This document shows, one piece after another, positions 17,863-25,161 of a stretch of 64,000 nucleotides of DNA. The DNA comes from Paenibacillus sinensis (GTDB lineage: Bacteria > Bacillota > Bacilli > Paenibacillales > Paenibacillaceae), in NCBI RefSeq assembly GCF_019904155.1, contig NZ_JAHCMB010000191.1, positions 39,014-103,013 of the forward strand, in the 5' to 3' direction. Positions within the stretch are counted from its first letter, which is position 1. Every line of letters starts with the position of its first letter. The position numbers and the translations under genes were made by a program. Under the pieces are notes generated by a model, which worked only from the letters and a program-made list of their open reading frames with translations, was not told the origin of the DNA and ran no database searches.

Positions 17863-18774
17863 ATCGGGCGCGATACAAAGCACCCTTTTACCCGGCCCGA
17901 GCTGTGCAGCGATCCTAAGCGCAGCCCATACTGCCGCTCCGGAGGACGGCCCCACGAGCAGTCCCTCCCGGCAAGCAAGCTTCCGCATGACCGCAAGCGC
18001 GTCTTCATCCTCGACCTGTACAATGTCGTCGTATACGGCCGTATTCAGCACCTTGGGAATAAAACCGGGGCCGGTCCCAACCAGCTTCGTCGTCCCTGGC
18101 TTCCCGCCCGAGAGAACAGGCGAAGCCTTCGGCTCGACGGCATAGATGGAAACGCCCGGAATCAGGGAGCGAAGCGTCTCCCCGGTTCCGGTTATCGTCC
18201 CTCCTGTACCGGCAGCCGCGACAAACGCATCCAGCCGCCCTTCCATCTGCCCGGCGATTTCGACAGCCGTTGTCAGCCGGTGGATGGCCGGATTGGCGCC
18301 GTTCTCGAATTGCAGCGGCATGAAGCTCCCCGGTATTTCCTCATGCAGCTTGCGGGCCATGGCGATCGCTCCCTTCATGCCATCGGCAGCCGGGGTCAGC
18401 ACGACCTCCGCGCCATAGGCTTTCAGAAGCCGGATTCGCTCCAGACTCATATTGTCCGTCATGACGATGATAGCCGAGTACCCCCGCGCAGCGGCGTTCA
18501 TGGCGATCCCGATCCCCGTGTTGCCGCTGGTCGGCTCGATGATGGTCCCTCCGGGCCGCAGCTTGCCCGCAAGCTCCGCTTCGCAAATCATATGGTGGGC
18601 CGCCCTGTCCTTGACGCTGCCCGAAGGATTGAACGACTCCAGCTTCACGAACACGTCCGCCGCATTGGCCGGAACCAGGCGGCCAAGCTTCACAGCCGGT
18701 GTATTGCCGATCAGATCCGTCACGCTGCCGGCTGCCACTGCCCTCGGCATAACCAGCCCGCTTCCTCTCCGCAT
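17821..18774 (-). CDS. cysteine synthase-family PLP enzyme (second copy)
   Basis: This is a fold type II PLP enzyme of 317 residues. The Schiff-base Lys lies in SGSVKDRAAH, the substrate loop is EPTSGNTGIGI, and GTGGTITGTGE binds the PLP phosphate. CysK-type enzymes join O-acetylserine (or a homologue) with sulfide or a thiol. It follows the nifH-like gene by 15 bases. It is clearly diverged from the copy at 23842 (MTDNMSLERIRL versus MPDTMSEERRNL), so the two may use different acceptors or thiols. An in-frame ATG at 18750 is an alternative start. Confidence 0.85.
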   Translation of the reverse strand: MRRGSGLVMPRAVAAGSVTDLIGNTPAVKLGRLVPANAADVFVKLESFNPSGSVKDRAAHHMICEAELAGKLRPGGTIIEPTSGNTGIGIAMNAAARGYSAIIVMTDNMSLERIRLLKAYGAEVVLTPAADGMKGAIAMARKLHEEIPGSFMPLQFENGANPAIHRLTTAVEIAGQMEGRLDAFVAAAGTGGTITGTGETLRSLIPGVSIYAVEPKASPVLSGGKPGTTKLVGTGPGFIPKVLNTAVYDDIVQVEDEDALAVMRKLACREGLLVGPSSGAAVWAALRIAAQLGPGKRVLCIAPDTGERYLSLGYFDE

Positions 18775-18789
18775 TCGCCTTCCGCCGCC

Positions 18790-19665
18790 CTACAAGCCGG
18801 CGGCTGCGGTTGCGTTCTGGCGCGCTTCCAATTCCACCAGCTGCTTGCCCCATTCGGACGCCCATTTGCGCAGCTCGCCTGTCTCCAGAGGAGCCGGAAC
18901 CTTCGAGTCCGTATGGTCGGCGATTTTTTGGGCAAGCGACTTGTAGATTTTGGCCTGCTCGGAATCCGGGTCCGCTTCGATCGTCGTCTTTCCCTGAAGC
19001 TCCGCCTGGGTTACCGACACCGATCGCGGCACATATTCCATAACCTTGGTCTGGGTACGGGCCACGAAATCGTCGACGATCTCACGCGCATACGGCGCGT
19101 TGATCGAGTTCGCGATAACTCCGCCGAGCAGCGCTCCTCCTTCGGTGGAGTATTTGTGAATGCCTTTGAACAGATTGTTGGCCGCATAGATCGCCATGAA
19201 GTCCGCCGAAGTAACCGTGAAGACATGCTCTGCGATTCCTTCTCTGACCGGAACGGCAAAGCCGCCGCAGACCACGTCGCCCAGAACATCATAAATCACA
19301 TAGTCGAGGTCCAGCTCTTCGAACACTTTCTGCTGCTTCAGAAGCGAAACGGACGTAATAATCCCTCTGCCCGCGCAGCCGACGCCTGGAGCCGGCCCCC
19401 CCGCTTCCACGCAGTAGATGCCGTTGAATCCCTGGAATATGACCTCATGGGCTTTGACAATCTGCTTATCCCGAAGCGTATCGAGTACAGTAGGAATATA
19501 TTCGCCGCCGCGCAGGGTATTGGTGGAGTCGCTTTTAGGGTCGCAGCCGAACTGCATCACCTTGTATCCGGCCACGGACAGCGCCGCGCTGATATTCGAG
19601 GTGGTCGTCGATTTGCCGATTCCTCCTTTGCCGTAAATGGCGATTTGCTTTGGTTTTTTTGACAT
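18790..19665 (-). CDS. nitrogenase-like iron protein (NifH family)
   Basis: This 291-residue NifH/BchL-type ATPase has the P-loop YGKGGIGKST, the cluster cysteines Cys97 (GVGCAGRG) and Cys133 (DVVCGGFAVP), and switch segments DPKSDST and YDVLGD. The dimer would hold one [4Fe-4S] cluster and donate electrons with ATP hydrolysis to the D/K-like complex encoded upstream. Arg100, the ADP-ribosylation site of true NifH, is present. I chose the ATG at 19665 (AAGGAG eight bases upstream). Absence of nifE, nifN and nifB nearby argues against conventional nitrogen fixation. Confidence 0.88.
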   Translation of the reverse strand: MSKKPKQIAIYGKGGIGKSTTTSNISAALSVAGYKVMQFGCDPKSDSTNTLRGGEYIPTVLDTLRDKQIVKAHEVIFQGFNGIYCVEAGGPAPGVGCAGRGIITSVSLLKQQKVFEELDLDYVIYDVLGDVVCGGFAVPVREGIAEHVFTVTSADFMAIYAANNLFKGIHKYSTEGGALLGGVIANSINAPYAREIVDDFVARTQTKVMEYVPRSVSVTQAELQGKTTIEADPDSEQAKIYKSLAQKIADHTDSKVPAPLETGELRKWASEWGKQLVELEARQNATAAAGL

Positions 19666-19813
19666 AATCCGCACTCCTTCTTATTTGCAATTCGTGATAG
19701 CGCCAGCTTCTTCTTTCCTGAGCCAAATAGCATTAAATTCACTGTTACGGGCAGTTTGGTTTGATCCGGTTTGGGATAAAAAAGATGAGTCGGCAGCCAG
19801 TCCCCCACCCGGT

Positions 19814-19908
19814 CTTCCGGATTCCAGTCCGGGTGTGCCCCGCACCAGTCTTCCAGATTCCAGTCCGGGTGTGCGCCGTACAAGCCTTCCGGATTCCACG
19901 ACCCGGTT
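19814..19908 (-). repeat. 36-bp tandem repeat upstream of nifH-like gene
   Basis: Units begin at 19814, 19850 and 19886 with CTTCCGG or CTTCCAG and continue ATTCCAGTCCGGGTGTG, giving two full copies and a partial third. On the minus strand one frame stays open through the repeat (GAHPDWNLEDWC-like units), but it has no start with a ribosome binding site. Function is unknown. Confidence 0.8.
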
Positions 19909-19921
19909 ATGCCCGCTGCTG

Positions 19922-20794
19922 CTACAATGCCGCCGACGAGGAAATCTGTTCGGCCAGTTCAAACTGTGCCGCCGCGACGGGCTTGACATCCGGCTTCGCT
20001 GCCGATTCCTCATTCTGCAGCAGCTCCCAGACCCGGTGTCTGATCCAGCCGAAGTCGGGAGTCGACTGCACATCGCCTACGCGGCGCGGCCGGGGAAGCG
20101 ATACCGGTACGATCTCGCGCACCCTGCCGGGATTCGGCGACATCACCACCACGCGGTCGGCAAGGGCGACGGCCTCGTCGATGCTGTGGGTGACGAATAT
20201 AATCGTCTTCCCGGTCTGCTCCCATATCCGCAGCAGCTCATCCTGCAGCGTCTCCCGGGTCTGGGCGTCAACTGCGGCGAACGGCTCATCCATGAGCAGC
20301 ACCTCGGGATCATAGGCCAGAGCTCTGGCAATTGCGACCCGCTGCTTCATCCCGCCCGACAGCTCGTAGGGATAGCGGTCGCCGTATTCGCTCAGGTTCA
20401 CCAGATCCAGAAACCGGTCGACGATCGGTTTGCGGTCCTTTTTGGGCACCTTCTTGATTTCAAGCCCGAATTCGATATTGCGGCGGACCGTTCTCCATGG
20501 AAAAAGGGCGTAGCCCTGCATCACAATCCCTCTGTCGAGCGCGGGACCCGTGATTTTTTTGCCATCAATGAACAATTCGCCTTCGGTCGGATGGGCAAGT
20601 CCGGCAATGAGATCGAGCAGCGTCGATTTACCGCAGCCGCTTGGTCCCACAATCGTCAGGAACTCTCCCGGCACTACCTTTAAATCCACATCACTCAGAG
20701 CGGTGAACAGCTGCTTCCCGCCATCCTTCGTCTGACGGATCGAATACCGGCGGGTTACCCCGCTCACCGTAATTTTCGCTTCATTCGCGGACAT
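19922..20794 (-). CDS. ABC transporter ATPase, SsuB/TauB/NrtD type
   Basis: This 290-residue ATPase has Walker A (GPSGCGKST), signature (ELSGGMKQRVAIARAL), Walker B (LLMDEPFAAVD) and the switch His (VTHSIDEAVALADR). It belongs to the group that energises sulfonate, taurine and nitrate importers. No permease or binding protein is encoded with it in this window, so it either serves a transporter encoded elsewhere or has lost its partners. Sitting between nifD-like and nifH-like genes, it links the cluster to uptake of an organosulfur or similar anionic compound; this is inference from family and context. Confidence 0.85.
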   Translation of the reverse strand: MSANEAKITVSGVTRRYSIRQTKDGGKQLFTALSDVDLKVVPGEFLTIVGPSGCGKSTLLDLIAGLAHPTEGELFIDGKKITGPALDRGIVMQGYALFPWRTVRRNIEFGLEIKKVPKKDRKPIVDRFLDLVNLSEYGDRYPYELSGGMKQRVAIARALAYDPEVLLMDEPFAAVDAQTRETLQDELLRIWEQTGKTIIFVTHSIDEAVALADRVVVMSPNPGRVREIVPVSLPRPRRVGDVQSTPDFGWIRHRVWELLQNEESAAKPDVKPVAAAQFELAEQISSSAAL

Positions 20795-20825
20795 TTACAT
20801 TCTCCTTTCTATTGTTTCCGAAAGA

Positions 20826-22364
20826 TTAACCGATCCGGGCCGCCAGCTTCTCCGAGTCGTCGATGTAAGTGAACGGGTCCTGCTCATACCAGCTCTCACG
20901 GTAAGGCAGCTTCGTGTTGCCGCCCAGATTCCGGTTGAACGCCGCATTCTTCAGAATCCGGCTGACCCGGGCCGCCACCTCGAACACGCCTTTGTAGCCC
21001 AGGTAATCATCACTCTGGCCGAACAGCGGGAAGATGGCATACCCCTGTTTCGCCGCAGAGCCGTTCACGCCAATATGGCCAACGAAGAGGTCCGGAGTGA
21101 TTTTGCGAAGAAGATTCGCCTGCTCGAACACCTGGCCGGAACCGATATTGAAGATCGCTTTCTCCGAGTCCGGGACATCCTGCAGGTATTCTTCCAGCAG
21201 CACCTCGCCGTACTTGTCGAAATGGTAGCCCCGCAGGCCCAGTATTTCGAATCCGAGATTGTGCAGCAGTTCGGCCGTGGTCAGAATGCGGACTTCGCCG
21301 CCGGTAAGGAACGCCGTCTTGCCCTTGAATTCTGCCCGGTACCGCTCAAGCGCCTTCTCAAGCTCCGCCGTCTCGGCGGCGATCAGCTTCTCGGTCTGTT
21401 CCTCGATGCCGAAGAAAGAAGCGATATCGCGGAGCCACTTGTTCGTGTTCGCGATGCCGATCGGTATGGTGCGAAGCACATAGGGGATGCCGTACATCTC
21501 CTTGAAATGCTCGACAAAATAATCGTCATGCGTTGCGCAAATGCTGACATTGAGCGCTGCTTCGTGTGCATAGACAAAATCGTCCGGATGCGAATAGGAA
21601 GGCAGAATTCTTACATTCAGATCGAGCGCCTTCAGCAGGCGGACCAGCTCTTCCTCGTCGATCCGGCTCATGGAGCCGACGTTCAACAGATTGACAGTCC
21701 GGCTAATTTTCGCCTGATGCTCAGCTTCTTCCTCCGGCGTGCGCACGATGGCGGGCTGCTGGCTCTTGTCTTCGCCGACCAGATTGCGGATCAGGCCGTG
21801 ATAGACGGAGTCGTAAGCGGTCGCCTGGATTTTGGTCTTGAAGCCTTCGCAGTGAATCGGTACGATTTTGGCTGTGACCTGCTTCTGCAGATCGCCCAGA
21901 ATACCGTCGATGTCGTCGCCGATCAAGGCAGGCACGCAGCTGTTGAACACCAGGATCGCGCTCGGCCGGAATTCGCGTTCGGCCTTAAGCACGGCCTGTC
22001 TCAGCTTGGCTTCGCCGCCGCTGATAACATCGACTTCGCTCAGATTGGTGTTGATCCAGCGAAGCCCAATTGCCGATTCCTGACGGAGCTTCTGGAACAC
22101 TTTATTGATTCCGGCGTTCTGGATCAGATTCCCGCCGCAGCCGATCGGGCTGTGAATGACCATGACTGCGTCCCGGAGCGAGCTGATCATCCCGAGGCTC
22201 AGGTTCAACTGGCAGCCCTGGGTTTGGGAGAAGGAGCGCTTGCTTGCATACAGGCAGCCCTTCTTGGAATCCTCCGACAACTCACCGCAGGTTCCGCCAT
22301 ATGCCTGACATGCCATTAGACGATCCTCGCGAACCGGCGGCACCTTCTGTTTGATATAATCCAT
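20826..22364 (-). CDS. nitrogenase-like component 1, D-type subunit
   Basis: This 512-residue member of the NifD superfamily (start at 22364, behind AAGGAGGG) has Cys51, Cys76 and Cys143 in the positions of the three NifD P-cluster ligands. Cys276 (VSICATHD) and His430 (VGHIGVNG) fall where NifD has its two cofactor ligands, though the His alignment needs a gap. Three further cysteines, 19, 26 and 37, form an N-terminal cluster not found in NifD. The protein would pair with the K-like subunit and receive electrons from the NifH-like protein. Substrate unknown; methylthio-alkane reductase is the nearest functional model. Confidence 0.85.
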   Translation of the reverse strand: MDYIKQKVPPVREDRLMACQAYGGTCGELSEDSKKGCLYASKRSFSQTQGCQLNLSLGMISSLRDAVMVIHSPIGCGGNLIQNAGINKVFQKLRQESAIGLRWINTNLSEVDVISGGEAKLRQAVLKAEREFRPSAILVFNSCVPALIGDDIDGILGDLQKQVTAKIVPIHCEGFKTKIQATAYDSVYHGLIRNLVGEDKSQQPAIVRTPEEEAEHQAKISRTVNLLNVGSMSRIDEEELVRLLKALDLNVRILPSYSHPDDFVYAHEAALNVSICATHDDYFVEHFKEMYGIPYVLRTIPIGIANTNKWLRDIASFFGIEEQTEKLIAAETAELEKALERYRAEFKGKTAFLTGGEVRILTTAELLHNLGFEILGLRGYHFDKYGEVLLEEYLQDVPDSEKAIFNIGSGQVFEQANLLRKITPDLFVGHIGVNGSAAKQGYAIFPLFGQSDDYLGYKGVFEVAARVSRILKNAAFNRNLGGNTKLPYRESWYEQDPFTYIDDSEKLAARIG

Positions 22365-22394
22365 CGATAACACCCTCCTTATGAAGTGAATCAA

Positions 22395-22504
22395 CGATAA
22401 GCGCCTAGGCGTCTACCGAGAAATAGAAGTTTAAATTGAAGTGCGCGTGCGCAATTAATAAGTGCTAATACCGGTATTTTGAAAAAGCTCGTTTCCGTGA
22501 AAAA
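22395..22504. promoter_or_regulatory. palindromes between the K-like and D-like genes
   Basis: AATACCGGTATT (22467-22478) and CGCCTAGGCG (22402-22411) are perfect palindromes in the 110-base gap. They could be regulator sites or RNA structures; nothing else marks an internal promoter. Confidence 0.35.
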
Positions 22505-23845
22505 TTAGCGATGGGCGACCAGCAGGCTTAAGACATCCTCTGCGAGTGTCAAACCGCCTGAGTATCCGGCATAAGCGCGGTTCAGCACGACCCGGTTGGA
22601 GATCGGGTAAGTCACCGGCAGCAGCGGCACTTTGAATTGCTCGGCCGTGTCGCGTTCCATGACGCTGCCGACGATAACTCCCGGGGAAAAGCCCTTGTAG
22701 TATTTCTGACCGTTAGTCTGCGGCCAATGGCGGTTGATGTAGCCCACTACGCTGGATGCGTCTGCATCAAATACAACCTCCGGCCGAAGTCCGGATTCAT
22801 AACCGCTGAAGGCTGACAGCACCCGTTCCTTCTGTTCATCCTCCAATATGTCGGTGATGACGACCAGCTCCGGGAGCCAGCCGAGATCGTCGGCCAGAAA
22901 CCGGGTCAGCGCCTGCGTATAGTTGGGATCGCCGACAACCGTCGCATAGCGCTGGAAATCGAGGTCGTTGTAGACGTCCGCGAGCCGTTCGAGATAAGGA
23001 TAATAAGCCTTTCTCTCTTCATGAATCAACGCTTCGATCTTGGCCTCATCGACGCCGAGCGCACTTCCCACCGTCCGCAGGAATCGGGAAGTTCCGTGAT
23101 CGCCAATCGGAAGCGGAACGGTAATGTAGGGAACCCCATGTTCTTCTTCGAATACCTTGGCCGCTTCGATGCCGTATGCGTCCGAGACGACGATGTTCAG
23201 CACCGCTCTTCCGGCTTTCTTCAGGTTGTCGAGCGTCTCTCCCTGCCCGAAGAAGGTGTTTGTCTCGAAGCCGAGCTTCTTCAGCAGTCCCTTCAGCACG
23301 CCGAGATTGCCCTTCCAGAACACATCCTGCATGGGGACTACCCCCCAGAGATTAACCGTCGCCGTATCCTTGACCGGGGACTTCTCTACAAAATCCCGGA
23401 ACAGCGTCTCCAGCACCAGCTCGTAGCCATAGTACGAGTTGCCCTTGAAGCTCACCGTCTCCACTGCCAGCACCGGCAGCTCGCCGTTCTTGTAGCGTTT
23501 GACGACCGCCCGGACATCATCGCCGATCATCTCAACCATGCAGCCCGTAACAACAAAATACAGATCCCCGTCCATCACCTTCAGCGTATTCCCGATCTGT
23601 TCATCAAGCCGACCCTCGCCGCCGAACACGATATCGCGTTCGGATACATTGGAGCTCGGCAGCGCCTGTCCGCCGCAATAGTTGCCTCCATTGTAGCCTG
23701 AAGCGCCGCTCAGCGCTCCCGCCAGGTTCCCGCCGCAGCCCGATGAGGAATGAAGAATCGGAATCGCTCTTGGCAGCGATTGAATTGTGCCGATCGCGCC
23801 TCCCAGCGCGCATACATAACGCGGTCTTTCGATAACCTGGCTCAT
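22505..23845 (-). CDS. nitrogenase-like component 1, K-type subunit
   Basis: This 446-residue member of the NifK superfamily lacks the long N-terminal extension of true NifK. Cys12 (YVCALGG), Cys37 (SSGCGGN) and Cys102 (VTGCMVEMIGDD) match the NifK P-cluster ligands; Cys57 is extra. Motifs such as VSDAYGIEAAK and HGVPYITVPLPIGDHGTSRFLRTV fit the nitrogenase component 1 fold. Its ATG overlaps the stop of the cysK-like gene by four bases, so the two proteins are translationally coupled, which ties the reductase to sulfur assimilation. Confidence 0.85.
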   Translation of the reverse strand: MSQVIERPRYVCALGGAIGTIQSLPRAIPILHSSSGCGGNLAGALSGASGYNGGNYCGGQALPSSNVSERDIVFGGEGRLDEQIGNTLKVMDGDLYFVVTGCMVEMIGDDVRAVVKRYKNGELPVLAVETVSFKGNSYYGYELVLETLFRDFVEKSPVKDTATVNLWGVVPMQDVFWKGNLGVLKGLLKKLGFETNTFFGQGETLDNLKKAGRAVLNIVVSDAYGIEAAKVFEEEHGVPYITVPLPIGDHGTSRFLRTVGSALGVDEAKIEALIHEERKAYYPYLERLADVYNDLDFQRYATVVGDPNYTQALTRFLADDLGWLPELVVITDILEDEQKERVLSAFSGYESGLRPEVVFDADASSVVGYINRHWPQTNGQKYYKGFSPGVIVGSVMERDTAEQFKVPLLPVTYPISNRVVLNRAYAGYSGGLTLAEDVLSLLVAHR

Positions 23846-24798
23846 GACACGCCTCCTGTCTGGGCAGGCTCCCGGAACAGCACGGTCGACAAATAGCGCT
23901 CGCCCGTATCCGGCAGAAGCACTACTATATTCTTGCCCCGGTTCTCCTTGCGTCTGGCCAATTGGGCGGCCGCGAAGACAGCCGCGCCTGAGGAAATGCC
24001 GACGAGCAGTCCCTCCGTCCGGGCCAGGTCTCTGGCTGTCTCCAGCGCTTCCTCGTTCCGCACTTTGAATACTTCATCGATAATCTCCCGGTTCAGAATC
24101 TGCGGCACGAAGCCGGCGCCCAGTCCCTGAATCTGATGCGGACCGGGATTGCCGCCCGAGAGCACCGGAGAGTTGAATGGCTCCACTGCTACGATCTTAA
24201 CGTCCGAGTTGCGCTCCTTCAGCACTTCGCCCACTCCGGTGATCGTGCCGCCGGTGCCTACTCCGCCGACGAAGATATCCACCTTGCCATCCGTATCTCG
24301 CCAGATTTCCTCCGCCGTCGTCGAGCGATGAATCTTGGGATTGGCCGGATTGTTGAACTGCTGAAGAATGAAAGAATTCGGAGTTACGGCAGCCAGCGCT
24401 TCCGCCTTGCGGACCGAGCCTCCGATTCCTTCCGCGCCGGGGGTAAGCACCAGCTCCGCTCCCAGCGCTTTCAGCAGATTGCGGCGCTCTTCGCTCATCG
24501 TATCCGGCATTGTCAGGATAAGCTGGTAGCCACGGGCAGCCGCGACGAAGGCAAGAGCGATACCCGTATTGCCGCTTGTCGGTTCGATCAGGACGGTATC
24601 CGGTCCGATCAGGCCCTGCTCCTCCGCATCCTTGATCATCGCGTATCCGATGCGGTCTTTGACACTCCCAGCCGGGTTGAAGTATTCGAGCTTCGCGATC
24701 ACCGACGCGCCAAGCCCCTTCTCTTCGCTGTACCCGTTCAATTCCAGAAGAGGAGTGTTGCCGATCAGATCGGTCAGCTTGCTTGCGATTTTTGACAT
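23842..24798 (-). CDS. cysteine synthase-family PLP enzyme (first gene of the array)
   Basis: This 318-residue O-acetylserine sulfhydrylase-type enzyme has the PLP Lys in AGSVKDRIG, the substrate loop EPTSGNTGIAL and GTGGTITGVGE. A CTGGAGGGA site precedes the ATG. It is the first gene after the regulated leader and overlaps the K-like gene by four bases. In this setting it probably captures sulfide or a small thiol produced by the reductase, rather than serving general cysteine supply. Family evidence alone cannot separate O-acetylserine from O-acetylhomoserine or other acceptors. Confidence 0.87.
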   Translation of the reverse strand: MSKIASKLTDLIGNTPLLELNGYSEEKGLGASVIAKLEYFNPAGSVKDRIGYAMIKDAEEQGLIGPDTVLIEPTSGNTGIALAFVAAARGYQLILTMPDTMSEERRNLLKALGAELVLTPGAEGIGGSVRKAEALAAVTPNSFILQQFNNPANPKIHRSTTAEEIWRDTDGKVDIFVGGVGTGGTITGVGEVLKERNSDVKIVAVEPFNSPVLSGGNPGPHQIQGLGAGFVPQILNREIIDEVFKVRNEEALETARDLARTEGLLVGISSGAAVFAAAQLARRKENRGKNIVVLLPDTGERYLSTVLFREPAQTGGVS

Positions 24799-24876
24799 CA
24801 GTAGTTCCCTCCAGGTTCAGGTAAATTCATCAGCATCAGTCAAGGCAAGCGCACAGGCTTAACTTTTCCGATGATT

Positions 24877-24920
24877 TAAAAAGAGGCCCACTCCGATTCT
24901 GCGAAATCGGAACAAGCCTC
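24877..24920 (-). terminator. leader terminator 2, promoter-distal
   Basis: On the minus strand GAGGC..TCCGATT pairs with AATCGGA..GCCTC and is followed by TTTTT. It ends 79 bases before the first start codon, where it would cut transcription of the array unless antitermination occurs. A CCAGTTAACTGG palindrome (24920-24931) abuts its 5' side. Confidence 0.75.
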
Positions 24921-24961
24921 CAGTTAACTGGTTGACGTGGTAATGCCCAGCATAGACCGAA

Positions 24962-24981
24962 ATTGTGATTAATATCACAAT
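24962..24981. promoter_or_regulatory. FNR/CRP-type operator
   Basis: ATTGTGATTAATATCACAAT is a perfect 20-bp palindrome containing TGTGA-N6-TCACA, the Bacillus FNR consensus. It lies between the two leader terminators. I see no clear -10 element at the distance expected for class II activation; TATGCT and CATTAC lie about 20 and 29 bases downstream. Confidence 0.75.
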
Positions 24982-24990
24982 CATTCCCGG

Positions 24991-25049
24991 AAAAAATCCA
25001 AAAAAACCGGAAGCCAAGCGCTCCGAACCATCGGAGGCCCAGCTTCCGG
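24991..25049 (-). terminator. leader terminator 1, promoter-proximal
   Basis: On the minus strand CCGGAAGC pairs with GCTTCCGG around an inner CTCCGA/TCGGAG stem, followed by TTTTTT. It could attenuate the nitrogenase-like array or close the fru operon. No known aptamer or T-box motif was recognised before it. Confidence 0.8.
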
Positions 25050-25109
25050 AGTACCGGTCAGCCTTATGCCAATTCATATTATTACAATGGGATTTAATGG
25101 TTATTACGG

Positions 25110-25138
25110 ATTATAGAGAACAATCTCTATCCTGTCAA
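25110..25138 (-). promoter_or_regulatory. consensus sigma-A promoter with operator palindrome
   Basis: On the minus strand TTGACA (25138-25133), exactly 17 bases, then TATAAT (25115-25110). The spacer carries ATAGAGA-N4-TCTCTAT (25113-25130), a perfect 7-bp-arm palindrome overlapping the -10 box, well placed for a repressor. The array leader would be about 305 bases long. Confidence 0.8.
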
Positions 25139-25161
25139 TGCCTTTTATTTCATTTAACAGC

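Noticed and set aside
13304..24798. A nitrogen-fixation (nif) cluster
   Set aside because: There is no nifB, nifE, nifN, nifV or hesA, the K subunit is short and lacks the NifK N-terminal extension, and cysK-type genes are interleaved. The nitrogenase-like reductase reading fits better.
24799..25109. T-box or S-box riboswitch in the leader of the sulfur-linked operon
   Set aside because: Neither the T-box AGGGTGGNACCGCG core nor the S-box conserved core was found. Only terminators, palindromes and the FNR-type box are supported.
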